Positions 27,365-39,400 of a stretch of DNA of 64,000 nt are shown in pieces. Every line of letters starts with the position of its first letter. The stretch's first letter is position 1. Location of the stretch: contig VZRN01006401.1 of NCBI GenBank assembly GCA_013397935.1, positions 721,531-785,530 of the forward strand, read 5' to 3'. This DNA is from Dasyornis broadbenti. Lineage: Eukaryota; Chordata; Aves; Passeriformes; Dasyornithidae. Made by a program: the position numbers and the translations under genes. Under the pieces are notes generated by a model, which was not told the origin of the DNA, did no database searches, and was given only the letters and a program-made list of their open reading frames with translations.

Positions 27365-27387
27365 CACAGCCTCTCATAGAGGCTGTG
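27365..27387. repeat. Perfect 10-bp inverted repeat
   Basis: CACAGCCTCT (27365-27374) and AGAGGCTGTG (27378-27387) are exact reverse complements around a 3-base spacer CAT. It could extrude or fold as a tight hairpin. It is too short for a typical pre-miRNA, and no function is claimed. Confidence 0.8.
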
Positions 27388-27748
27388 AGACAGAAGTGTT
27401 CAGACTTTCTAGGCCAGGTTGTAGAGAATTGTGGTAATCTGATTCAACCTTGAGTATGTAGGGCAGAGAATTTTGTTTCTCTCCCAGATGCTGAATATAA
27501 GTTATATTTCTGAAAGGTATCTAAAGTTACTTAAAAAATTGAAGCAATGAGATCCATTTCCTGTATGAAGAGCTTTCAGACAGTAATTTTCTTGCTGCTA
27601 GGGAGTGTTACCTCTGCAAGACACATTTGTGTAGTGTCCATTTCTATTCATTGTGGTTTTCTGTGAGTTAATTTATGAATCTGAAAAAAATCCTAATTTT
27701 TTTCCCTAATCTTTTTTTCTTCTTAAGACATCTTAATGAGTCTTAAAG

Positions 27749-27778
27749 GTGTGTGTATATATATACATATATATGTAT
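27749..27778. repeat. GT/AT microsatellite
   Basis: GTGTGTGTATATATATACATATATATGTAT-type alternating sequence; the AT part is palindromic. Confidence 0.8.
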
Positions 27779-30700
27779 CTGCAAAAATATCAAGTCATCT
27801 CTCAACTGTCCTTAATTTGCCTATATTAAGGTTTTTAAGGTGTGTACTGAGAGGCTCCTTTTCTTTACCAATCAACAGGAGCCTTAAAAATCCTTCCAGT
27901 ATTTGCAAATAATTTCTGGGAAAAATGGGAAAAGTCATCATATTCTTAAACAATCTGATTGGCATAGTGTATGTGGGAAAGGTGGTTGTTTGTTTTACCT
28001 GATATTTCTACTTTTATATATTTTAGCTCAAATTAGCCTTCTAGGCAGCTGAACCACAGTAACAAATACACAGTGGAGTCCAAGCTGCAGTTCCCAATGT
28101 TCTTTCTGGGGACAGTGCTTTCCAAATCTTGCTTTCGCAAGTGTGCACATTGATTATTTCCTTCGTCCTTATGTGTGGGATAGCTAAATTAAGGTTAATA
28201 GGCTGTGTATGAGAAGTTTATCTGACTGTTTTAAGGACTACCAGCAGCATGTGCCTTCCCTTGTTCAAACCTATTATCTATTGGGGAAGGCAAGCTAGAA
28301 AGATTTCGTGATCTGTCCTCAACATGCATGTCAAACTGAATTTTGCCTTTCACTCCATTGTGTATTATTGCCTAGGCACTTACAAACTGCTTTGCTACAT
28401 TTTTTTTTTCCTTTTTTTTTAATTGAAATTCAGCTGGCTGAACTGGTTCCTTTTTTTGTTTCCTTCTTTAAATGAAAGCATTGTTTCTTGTTTCTCTAGT
28501 TTTTGGTACTTTGCCCATCCTCCATAAAATCTTGAAAACACTAGCCATTTCAGTCAATTCTGTATATATTTAAGGTGAAATGTAAGTAATTTTTTTAACT
28601 GGCTGAGTTTCTTTACTTCTCTCTAGACTGACTTTGTCTTCTGTGTTGATGTCAAGCTTTGAGTGTTAAAACAGGAAATTCAAATTGTCTTGTATGAGTT
28701 ATTTTGTCTTTTTGTTATTTTCCATTCACTTATCTCATCCTAGAATGTGAATTTCTGGTTTTAATAGATGTTGAAATTCTGAGGTTTTGACAACTTTTTT
28801 TTTTCTTTCAGTGCCATGTAAGTTTGTGTTCCATGATATAGCCATATGCCTTTGTTTGCCTCTGTTACAACATCTTACTAGGTCTTAGTTGCATATGCTA
28901 GTGGAAATAGAAGCTGTACCAAATAATTTGTTTTTGACCATTAACAATATAGACAAAATACAATAAGCAAGCAAGGATAATGTTATTTTTAAGTGGAATA
29001 TGGACAGAAGATCCAGGCAAGGATTTCTAAGATAATATCAGATTACCTTAACCTTGATACTTGAACTCTTTAATTGGATGTTAGATGGGTTGTACTAATG
29101 TTTTCCTGGAGAAGCAGCAATGTGCACACTTGTTTTTTTTTTTTATTTGCCTAGACTTATTATTTAGGTCTAATGAAAAAGCAGGAAGTCAGCCATGGCT
29201 TTTGTACCTGAGTCCAGTTTCCTTGTCAGAAAATTTAAAAAAAAGAAAATACATGTTGTGTTCACAGTGCTCACAAATTTCATTATGGTTAATACAAAAA
29301 CTTAACAGATTTCTGAAATACAAGCTTTTTAGACATTTTTATGGAAGAAAGTCTTCTCAATTTATGATTAGCATTTAAATAGTGTAGTAGTCCCTATATT
29401 TATCAAATAGCTGTGAACTGCTGCCGAAGTAATTTTACAATCAGATGAATTATAGAAATCTTTGAAGATAATTAATTATTTAGGGTTTTTTTGTTTATGT
29501 AGGTATGCAGGCATATTTAAAAAGGTGAACCTTGAAATTCCAGATTTTAAAAATCAGCTTAACTTTCTTGGTAATAGACTTTGACAATTTTTGTCTGATT
29601 AAGTTGAAAATGAAGAGAAACATTCAAAGCGAGTATAAAAGTTCCATTATAAAGGAATGATTGCATGTTAATTTAAACTATCAATAAAACTGTAAATATA
29701 TTTGACTTTGAGATACCATTCTATATTTTGCCTCTAATCTTTGTCATTTATTTCTATTTATTAAATAAAAAAGAACATATCTTTTCTTCACAGAAGATGA
29801 GTGAAACCTACCAGTGGTTCTTTCCTCACTCATTTTCTGTAAATCCCCTTCTTATACAGAATTAAATCCTTTTATCGCCAATCCTTGTTGTAATTTTCTC
29901 CTTTTGCTTGCCCAGATGAGTATTATTCTCTAGCAGTGAAGTCCTGTGGCCTAAGACTGGACCAGAGGACCAGTGCCTGAAGGAAAGTGCCTCATCAACA
30001 AGGCTGACATGTAAACCAGAGATGCTTGTACTCTTATGCCTGTGTTGCAGCTGGGCACAGCTGGTCTTGGGAGGAAGGACTTGTGCTACAACTTGGGCTT
30101 TCCTCATCAAAAACAAAAGCCTGGAATTCTACTTGTGATCCATTAAGCAAGTGTGCTAAAAAGATGATATTCCTGGAAGCAGGCTGATGAGCAGGGCCTT
30201 TTAGATGTTAAAGCACAGTTGCAAAATGAATGAGTCATGCCAGCTGGGCTGTATCCACTGTAATTTATGGCCAGAGCTGAATTTACTGAAAATTGCAATG
30301 TAGTTGTGCTGGTTCTCTAGAGTCTTGGGTAAACAAAACCTGAATTTCTAAGCTTGTCAAATAAAACTTCCTTTGCTCCTCCCATTTTATTTTGAAGGGG
30401 GAAGAGCAGCACATCACACAGGCCTTCTTGGCTACTCTGAAAACTATTGCAGATCTCTTCAAACTTTTGTGCTTGACTCATTGAGCATGAAGCATATGTT
30501 TTTGCAATAATGTAATCAGTGTCTCCATTGGTTGTTTTGACTTGGTTGTCTCTAACTGATGTTTTGAAAAAGTATATGCGTGAAAATATTCTTATTATAC
30601 AAGTATTTGTCATAGGCAGTATATCCAAAGGTTAATTACAGAGTATACCAAAATTTACTGGTTTGAGCTCTCATCACACAGACTATACATCAGTCAGGTT

Positions 30701-33700
30701 TCTTTGTTTTTGAGGTTCACAATTTATCAGTTCTGGAAGTTCCTCGTTGTACCTGAAGATACACAGCAGAGAGAGCTCTATTTCCTTTTCATGCTTTGAT
30801 TACGCATCTCTGAAACCATATTACTACAGTTCAGGTAAAAGTTTTGGTTTAGAAGGTGTATTACGATATTTAAGAAATGAAGAAGGCTGTTTCTTCAACA
30901 GACAGACATTTTGGATGTCCAGGTAATGGCTGAGTGAGTGATTCTTGAGTTTCTTTTCTGTCCTCGCCCATTTATATTCATTATTTGAAAGTAGTATTTC
31001 AACAATAAATTGACATCGGTAATTCAGTAGAATCTTTGGAGTCCATTTAGAGAGAACTGTATGCTAATTTTGAATTACAAGTAAACAGCATGCAGATATT
31101 TGGATTATGTATATTTAAATTTGCTATTGAAGCTAAGCTTTTCCTAAATTTCCCTTCTGAAGCTGAAAAGGGACAGAGTTTGGAATCTTACCTGGCTGAT
31201 CCAGTTTTGATAGACAGCATCAAGTTCAACTACTTAAGCTTCCATCCTATAGTTTTCATGTTTAAAGCCCAGAATTACTTGCATCTGTGTCACACGGGGC
31301 TTTTGTTAACCTAATGAATTTATGAGGATGAAGAATTGGAACTGAAATTCTGTCTTTATTATAATACACTCCTACAGCATCTCTTATCAGATCATGAAGT
31401 GCTTATACTTTCACAAGGAAACCACAGCAGTAGCTGTTCCCAAGCTGACTTGACAGTACTGCAAGAACAATGTTTGCATAGTTTAGTCAGTAGTCTGTTT
31501 TGCAAATGCTGTTCCATACCTAACCATCAGTAAAGTGTAGGCTGGTTTGAGTCCTGCTGTAAATAAATGTACACTGGGTTATAAAAGCTTCTTTTTCATT
31601 TGGTTTTGTCTCTTGTCTTGTTTAAGCCATTTGTAAACCGTGTTTTAAAAGTATGGACATGGTTTGTGGCAGTTTAATCAAACCCATTTTAAGTAAGCAG
31701 TAGCAGTTTGACTACAAATGCTGCATGTAGCTAAGGCCTTGGAAAGACTGCTTTCTCAACAGATCTTGTCTCCTCTCACACTGCAGCTATCTGCTGAGCA
31801 TATCTGCAGGAATGCTCGCTGCTTTTGAATCCCATTAGGTCGGTGAACTCTCCAGTAAGAATGAATCGTCCAGGATTGAGCAGCATCAGCAAAGCCATTT
31901 TAGCTGCCTGAAATCTGATACCATTTCTAGTTTTGGATGGTTGTTAATGACGTGAACAGAGTGAAATTACAGGCATGCATCTGGGATATAACTTGACCTT
32001 CACTACGGCTGAATGTCTTCCAGGAAGTATTAGACCTGTTTCTCACTTTAAGAGGCAGAGTTTATTAGCTCAGAAATGGTGAAAACTGTCACAGTTACAT
32101 GGTTTCTGCACTGAAGCTGGCTTGTGTTCAGACATCTTCTTGCATTGATGGTCTGTAAAGATGCACTTTGGACTTTTGGACCTAGATGAATTTGCAAGCT
32201 CAGCTGTATAACTGTAGAAAACTTGTTTTAAAAAATCTTTGTTTATGGACTTAGTGTATTTCCTATGGAATCATTCAGATATAGTGTAAAGGCAAACAAA
32301 TAATGCTGATGGAGCCCAACTACATTTTTAAGGAGAAGGGAACTCTTTGAGACATACACTGTAGGAAAAGAATTGCCTCTCTAGATGGTAAGGTAAGCTT
32401 TCAGTTTCAGAAAAGTACAGCACTTGAATAAATAAGATCAATGTATTTAAAGATTATAATAATAAATAATAAGTATCAGATATTTGTAGAGAGGTATTTC
32501 ACATTGAATTTGATTACATATGTAGGCTCTTTTTCCTTCATGGATTGCTATACTAATTCATATATAATTACATATATAATTCAACAAACAATGGGTTTTA
32601 GTCTTTTTCCTTAGATATCAATTTATTATGTTACAACAGTTCCCAGACATTATAGTCATTGAGTGTGTTTCCACTGTGGTAACTGCTCTAGCATGATGTT
32701 TTCTTTTTGCAGCTCTCCAATGAGATTGTAAGTTTTATAGTCGGAAAAAGTATCTTTCTCAGACTTTTCATAGGAAACTATTCCATAGACTGAAGTGCCT
32801 GATCATTGCCTCAAACTGAGCCATAATGGTGAATGAGAAGCCAGTTTAACAGAGAAAACCTAGCACTGATTGACAGATAAAGATGCAAATAGGGCTTAAG
32901 TGCATGACTACAAGCAAAATGTTTTTATTTAAGGAGTTCTTGAAAGGAGACAGGGAGTCCTAAGTTACATGTAGGATGAAAGTAAAGGGACATTGGGGAT
33001 TAAGAGACCTACAGTTTTCCAGCCATCTCCTTTCCCTGTCTTTACTGTGTCAGTATATACACATATGTGCAAATGTTCACAAATTAGGGTAGTCCCAAGG
33101 CTCCAGTGGAGGGAAAGTATGCTCATCTCAGCTACACCACTGTCTTTCAGAGTTGCACTCAGCATTGTTTCCTCCTTTTTCTCCCACAGGACTGATTTTT
33201 GTTGTTGCATATATTTAAAATGTCCATGAGCCCTTTTCCCTTCTACCCTAAATTTCCTTTGTTTTAGCATTAGAAATATCCTTTCACACTGACTCCTACA
33301 AAAACCAACTGTTATCCATCCATTACCTACATCTTACCCTGGCTGGGGTCTGGACTTCCATACTTTTGTTTCACCTCTGCCCATGAACAACTGAAAAGAG
33401 TTTCCATGCATTCCTTCCTTTTATCAACTGTGACCAATTTTTTGAAATCTGACCATCATGCACTTGCTTGGAAACTCATTGCACCTGCTTTTATGTGAAT
33501 TTTTGTAAGTATGCCGAGGGTCCTCAACAAGACTTTTATTAAACAGCTGTGTGTTTTTGATTCCCTTTGTGTGAACCTTGAGAGGCTTGCTGCTGATCAT
33601 CTCTGTTCTTTGATGTGATGACCTCTGTTATGTGAGGAAAAAAATATATGGGCCTTCCAGGATGTAGGACAGGATTGCTTTCTGTTGGCAGAGTTTGTGT

Positions 33701-33840
33701 GAGCAGAGCATAGGGATATAATTGTAGTAAATTGCCACTGAAAGAAACAACAGAAGAGAGAGCACAGGTGGAAGATTCTTTCTGAACTTAAGCTACTGCT
33801 AAGGAAGCACAGAGAGGGATCTTTCACTGGGCCAAGCAGG

Positions 33841-34037
33841 CAAGGGATTGTCCCACTTTACTCTGTACTAGTGGGGCCTCACCGCAAGTCCTGTGTGCAG
33901 TTTTAGGCACCACAATACAAGAAGGATATAAAGCTATTAGAGAGAATCCAGAGGAGGGCCATGAGGATGGTGAAGGGGCTGGAGGGGAAGCCTTATGAGG
34001 AGCTGAGATCACTTGACTTGTTCAGCCTGGAGGAGAC
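33841..34037 (+). mobile_element. CR1 LINE fragment (3' part of ORF2)
   Basis: The sequence follows the CR1 consensus just before its 3' UTR: AAGGGATTGTCCC, GGGGCCTCACC, GTCCTGTGTGCAGTTTTAGG, CACAATACAAGAAGGATATA, GAGGAGGGCCATGAGGATGG, GAAGGGGCTGGAGGGGAAG, TATGAGGAGCTGAGATC and TTGTTCAGCCTGGAGGAGAC. CR1 is the dominant LINE of birds. The frame is broken by small indels, so no protein is made. Both ends are cut: the usual 3' tail with its short repeated octamers is absent after 34037. Confidence 0.88.
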
Positions 34038-34334
34038 AGCAGTACATCAGCCACTGGTTGTTTTCTTCTATAACAAAGGTTGCACAGAACAAGTAGAACA
34101 TTTTGTCCCCATCTTCTGAGGCAAAGATGAAGTAACAAACTTGCTGTCCAAGGTCATTACTTACCTGTTTCTGAAGAAGTAACCTCTCCCTGATAAGAAT
34201 AACTAATAATGTGGCTGCTGTAGAAGAACAAGAAATTCTCAAAAATTAGCAAGAGCTGGTGCAAAAGTGTGGTTGAATAGAGATGGCATCCAAACCTTTT
34301 GAACCACCCTTGTCAATGGTGTACTGCAACTGAT

Positions 34335-34460
34335 TTTATTACAGAGTAGGAAGAGACCTCTCTTAATTCCCCATCCTCTGCAAAGCATGGTTATCAGGTG
34401 CAGGAAGATTGTGTACTGCTGCTCTTCCTAGGAGCTTCATTCCCCTGCTCTGAAGAGTTT
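34335..34460 (-). mobile_element. Possible diverged CR1 3' end, minus orientation
   Basis: GGAAGAGACCTCTCTTAATT, followed by CCATCCTCTGCAAAGCATGG and TTATCAGGTGCAGGAAGATT, resembles the reverse complement of a CR1 3' region (GGAAGGGACCTCT...CTGCTCAAAGCAGGGTCACCTAGAGCAGG). Similarity is loose and I could not align it by computation, so this is tentative. Confidence 0.3.
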
Positions 34461-36436
34461 ATCACAAAACAATTGTTCTTTAGAAATTTTAAATCACCCT
34501 ATTCTTTACCCCTGTCCCTCTGTTTCTCAGTCACAAATCCACTGTAGCCATAAAAGAATTGAGAACAACAATGCTTTGAGCCATACTGAAGTTGAAATAC
34601 CTGCTGTCACTTCTACTCTGTCATGTACTATATTTGATGCTGTTTGCTTCTAGACTTGAGTTTGTTTTGCTTTATATCTGGATGAAAAGACAATTGAGCA
34701 GTTGAGTCACACTGCAAGAACATAAAAGTTTTCTTAGCAATATGTTCTGTGAGAACTGGTGGTGTGTTAAATTATTCAGCAGTTAGAGAAGTTTGGGGTT
34801 TTCTTTATAACACAAGAAGAGTCATTCTTTGTTCACAGATTCATTCAGATAATGGTACCAGGTAAAATGCAGATCTAAATAATAAGGGTACTTGGGCACT
34901 CTTCACTTAAGGACCCATGGCATTTCTGTTACCAGACGCCTTCAAACATGTTAGGCAAACATCTGTCAGGATGACAAAGCTGTAGTTGGATCTCCTGAAA
35001 CAGGAGGTTGGTCTTGAGTAGGCTTTCAGGTGTCCCATCTGTCCTTTTTCTACAGCTGGGATAATTTTGTAATTTCCTTGTAACTGTTTCCTAAGTATTC
35101 TGCATGATGTGCTGTACAAGTTTCTTTCAGGTGTATTTCTCTTAGTAGTCATGAAAATTAAAACACTGAAGAATATCTAATAATTTTCTGACACTTGTCC
35201 GTTAGTTTTTGCACCCATCAGGTAAGCCAGGCAGAGTTCGATAACTATATATTGAAAATAAATAGCTGCTCATTTTACAAAGCTGCATCAAAAAACACCA
35301 AAGCTGTTGGCTAAACCTCTTTATCATACCAATTTTCTTCGAAATCTCGCTTAATGCAGAGTGTATATCTCTAAAATAAGTTGTCTGACCAGTATTTCTT
35401 CTCCTGCTCTGGTATTTGTAGCAGTGGAGCCTTTAAGGAAGGAATTATTTGCTGTTTTGATAGGGAGGGAAAAAAACCAACCAAAAACATTTAGCAAATG
35501 TTCTAAACTTCTTTCTTTTTTGAATAAAAATAGTGTTGTAGCTGTTATAACAGCAAATCAGACTTGTGGGGTGTGGTGCTTGCTTTTCTTAGATGAGCTC
35601 ATACAATTGATAAAAGTAGATAAGCTTTTAAGCCTGATCTGAAGTAGAGCTTGCCCCCTGTAGTTTTCCAGCTGCTTTAGTTGATATAATGAAATACATT
35701 ATTTAAAAATAAACTTTATTTTCTTACAGGATTCTTTGGTAAATATTTTCCAAACCAGAAATTTCATATAGAGTGATCTTCATATTTACTCTGAAGGAAT
35801 TTCTGTTCTGTAGCACTGCTCCACATGAAATAGGGTTCTGTTTTTAAGTATTAATAATGGAAGATGTAGTATAGGGGAGATTAAATGCTAGTAAATAGGA
35901 TTTACCCTCTTCTATTCTGGACGGAACTGGGCTTTGTCTGTTTCTCCATAAGACTACAAGACAGTTGAATCTACCCATTCTTGGTTTTTAATGGTAGACC
36001 TTGTGAATGACCAAAGACTTAATTTTCCTACCAGTTTGCCGACAAGTAAGTCATATCTACTGATTTAAGGAAGAAGGTAACAGATATTTATAGCTTCTTT
36101 CAAAGGGTTTGGAGTTTTTTATCTTTCAGAATTTAAATTCCGTTTCACTGTCATGTTCAGGAAGCTTTAAAAAATACTTTTCCAAAATGCATTCATGGGG
36201 AGAATTGGTCCTAATTCCAGCAGTGTGCGTTTGTTCAAATATGCCACTGAGGAGCCATCAGTTCTTGGCTATAACAGCAAAATACTTCCTAATAGAAATA
36301 GGTGTTCAGAAAGGAAGATTGCTGGGTTTGGAAATGCTGTTTAAAAAGTTAATCTTAAGAATATGGTATGCTAAATTACCACAATACCAAACCCCTTCTT
36401 TGAAGGAATTCTTGGTCTAAATTTTCTTCATGAAAA

Positions 36437-36460
36437 TTTGGGGGGGGGGGACCCCCAAAA
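36437..36460. repeat. G11 run with complementary CCCCCAAAA
   Basis: TTTG followed by a run of 11 G, then A and CCCCCAAAA. The ends can pair, and the G run may be length-variable. Confidence 0.75.
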
Positions 36461-39400
36461 GGCCTATTTATGTGTTTCCAGGCAACACAGTAAATATTCT
36501 TCATGGAATAACCTTAAGCATGCTCAGAAGCTTGTCATATTTGTGTGGCTGTGCCATGTTTACACAAGCTGCCTAGGTGAGATCACTTGCTTTGCAGTGT
36601 GATTGGTACATGCCATGCTATTAGCAGCTCAGCTGCATGGGGATCTGGCTATTCGTAAATGCCCAAATAACATCATGAGGTTACAGCAAAGGAGGCAAAC
36701 TGCACGTTTTAAGATCATAATCCTCTTAGGTACGTGCATTGAGGCAGGGGACCTGTGACTGATACTCCTGATGTTTCAACGAGGCAACTGCTTGACTGTG
36801 TTCAGATGCAAGGTGGTTTTTCAGTTTTTAAGGTTCACCTCATCCTCCACAGCCCTTACAGAATGGCAATCCAGTCCTTTTTAGTGTCATACTAAGCTGG
36901 TAGGAACCCTAACGAATAGGGAGACCTGGCTATCTTATTACCTATGCTGACTTTGCAGCCCAAACAGAAGAAAGTACCAAGAAACCTTCCTTTTTTCAGT
37001 AGAAACTACATAAAAGGGTGATGACCTTTAAGGAGGGATTGGTTTTGCTAAGTTTATTTCTGTCTCTTCGATGACGATTCCCTGGGTATGTCATCCAGAG
37101 TACGGACCGGACCACAAAAACATTGCTGCAAAATGAATTGTCACAAGTGTATTTTGAATGACAATATACTTCTTACTCTGAAGGATATAAACCCATACTT
37201 ATTAAATTAAAAAGTGTATTTCCTACAGGATTATTTATACAGGTTTATACAACTACAACTGATTGAATACAAACTCATTGAATCTCCCTAGGGCAATTGT
37301 ATATTGATGTTCTTCATTTTCACCCTAGATTTGCATGGAGGCAATGTACTCCCAAGTATCTGTGGCTTGTTTGTTTCTTAAATATTACTTCCCAGTGGAA
37401 CAGCTGTCCCCTTCTGCAAGTAATATTCTGGTTATGTTTATGTAATGGTTTGTGCGATGCCTTGGAAAAAACATAGGCTGATAAATATTACTGATAAGTA
37501 ATTGGAATATGTTTACATCATGTTTTGTGGTGCAGCATTGGACACACCTGAACTGGCTCTGACAGGCTGGTACAATGAGGTGAAGGACTGTGCCAGGAGA
37601 TAACCTTGGGCCCCGGAAGCTGCCCAGCTTTGCTGCCGAGCACTGCACTCCTGTTAAGAGCCCTGTGCTGAAAGGGCAATGCTGCTTCCAGAGCTGGCGT
37701 GTCGAGCAGCTCTCTTTGGTGCTGTGTGTCATGGCTAAGTAGTCCTTGTTCAAATCAATGGCCCAGATTCTTACAGAGCTTTTTCATAAAGCTCTTATTG
37801 TATCCTGGACAAGACCAAAAGAAGCAAATCAAATGTTAGGCTATGTTACAGGCAAGGGAAAACAAGACAAGACGTGGCATTGTACATTTTCACCTTAAAT
37901 GCTCTTTGCCTTTGGCTGTTTTACAAAAGGCATGTCAGAAATAGGCAACTTATGTTACCAGAATATGCTGGATTTTGGATGGGATGAGAAGATGAGAAAG
38001 GATAGGGGAGGAATTAAGAGCTGAAAAGAGCTAGTTTAGTGTTCCTGTTTGTTGTCTTATTCTGAGAAGTGATACATAAATTGAAAGCCATAGTAAGTTT
38101 TGTCTAAAGCTGAGTGTTACAGGACATTCTGGAGGCAAGAGGAAAAGGACCTTAAAAACAAGTTCTCTTCTCCCACCCACTCCTCCTTCTCCCAGAAATC
38201 CCCACTTGCCAATCTCCATTGTCAATATTTACACTAGTTATATTGAAGCTGTACAGTTATAGAGGTCTAACAGAGAATAGCAAGATCATCAATTACATAA
38301 AGAAAGGAAAAATCTAATCATTACAGCATGCCTGGACAGACTCTTGCAATTTATGTGTCTCTTTGGTATCTGCTAAATGTAACTGGTGGGATGGTAAATG
38401 ATGATTTTTAGTATACAGTTTGAAAAAAGGGAGAGGAGGAGAGTGAAGGGACAGTAGAGCTCAAAGCACTGTACAAGCATTAATAGCCCTAATGCAAAGC
38501 CCACCTCACCAGCCATGCATAAGGCAGCTTGTTTTACCCCTGCTGTGTGCCAGGAGACTGAGATAAGGTTAATCACTATGTACAGAATTCAAGGGCACAT
38601 TTTCTTTTTGCTTTTTTATCTGTACAGACTTTTCAATTGGCTTTTAATCCTTCTTATACAGACTGTTTAAATCCCATCAACACTGTTTGTAAATGGAGGT
38701 TTCTTTAATAATTCAGCCTTACCCAAGCAGACAGTTTTCAAATTGCTGCTGAATGCTGTTGTATTCATTAAATCTCATAGTGTTGCCAGCTGCCCACTAG
38801 TTCTTGTTGTCTGAAATGCTTTGAATCCCTCTTTGCTTTGTGACTTGACTGGTTTTGTTAAATTGTGTTAAAAGGTGCTCCTGCATCATTTGTCACTGGC
38901 CTGTAGTGTTAATTGCAATGTTGATGATAATTTGATGTCTCTGAAAATCTGTGATAATTAGATGCTCTGTGTAACTCTGATTTATTGAATCTGTTCTGAA
39001 GATGAAAAATAAAAGCATCTCAGTTTTCTTTTTCAGATGCTATAGATTTAATAACATATAAGGTTGTCTCTATTGCTGCATATTTTAGAAGGACATTGTA
39101 ATAAAGTCCATAGAGTAATATGAAGACTAGTTTTTGTCTGTAACCACTGCTGTATGAACTGCTGATGTAATCAGCTGGAATTGTCCCAAGTTTGGGTGAG
39201 TGTTTGTCCAAAGAGAGAAAACAAATACAGTAGCCACAGTGGAAGGAATAGATAGGCTACCATGTTATTTTCACATCAGATTTGTGTGTTTCTGTTTGCT
39301 AGCAGCTATGCTTAACCATAAAACTTGCAAGTTCAATTCTACGAATTGAATCCATCTGAACAGGTTATACAGCAAATTTCTCAGGCCCTTGAGAAGGATT

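Larger units (their letters stand above)
15591..33840. other. Noncoding DNA, no gene seen
   Basis: About 18 kb without a recognisable exon on either strand. It contains microsatellites at 17.6, 21.5 and 27.75 kb, a TTTAATGA-based tandem array at 22.2 kb, a perfect short inverted repeat at 27.37 kb and a mildly CpG-containing patch at 16.7-16.9 kb, each treated separately. Nothing else stands out. Confidence 0.55.
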
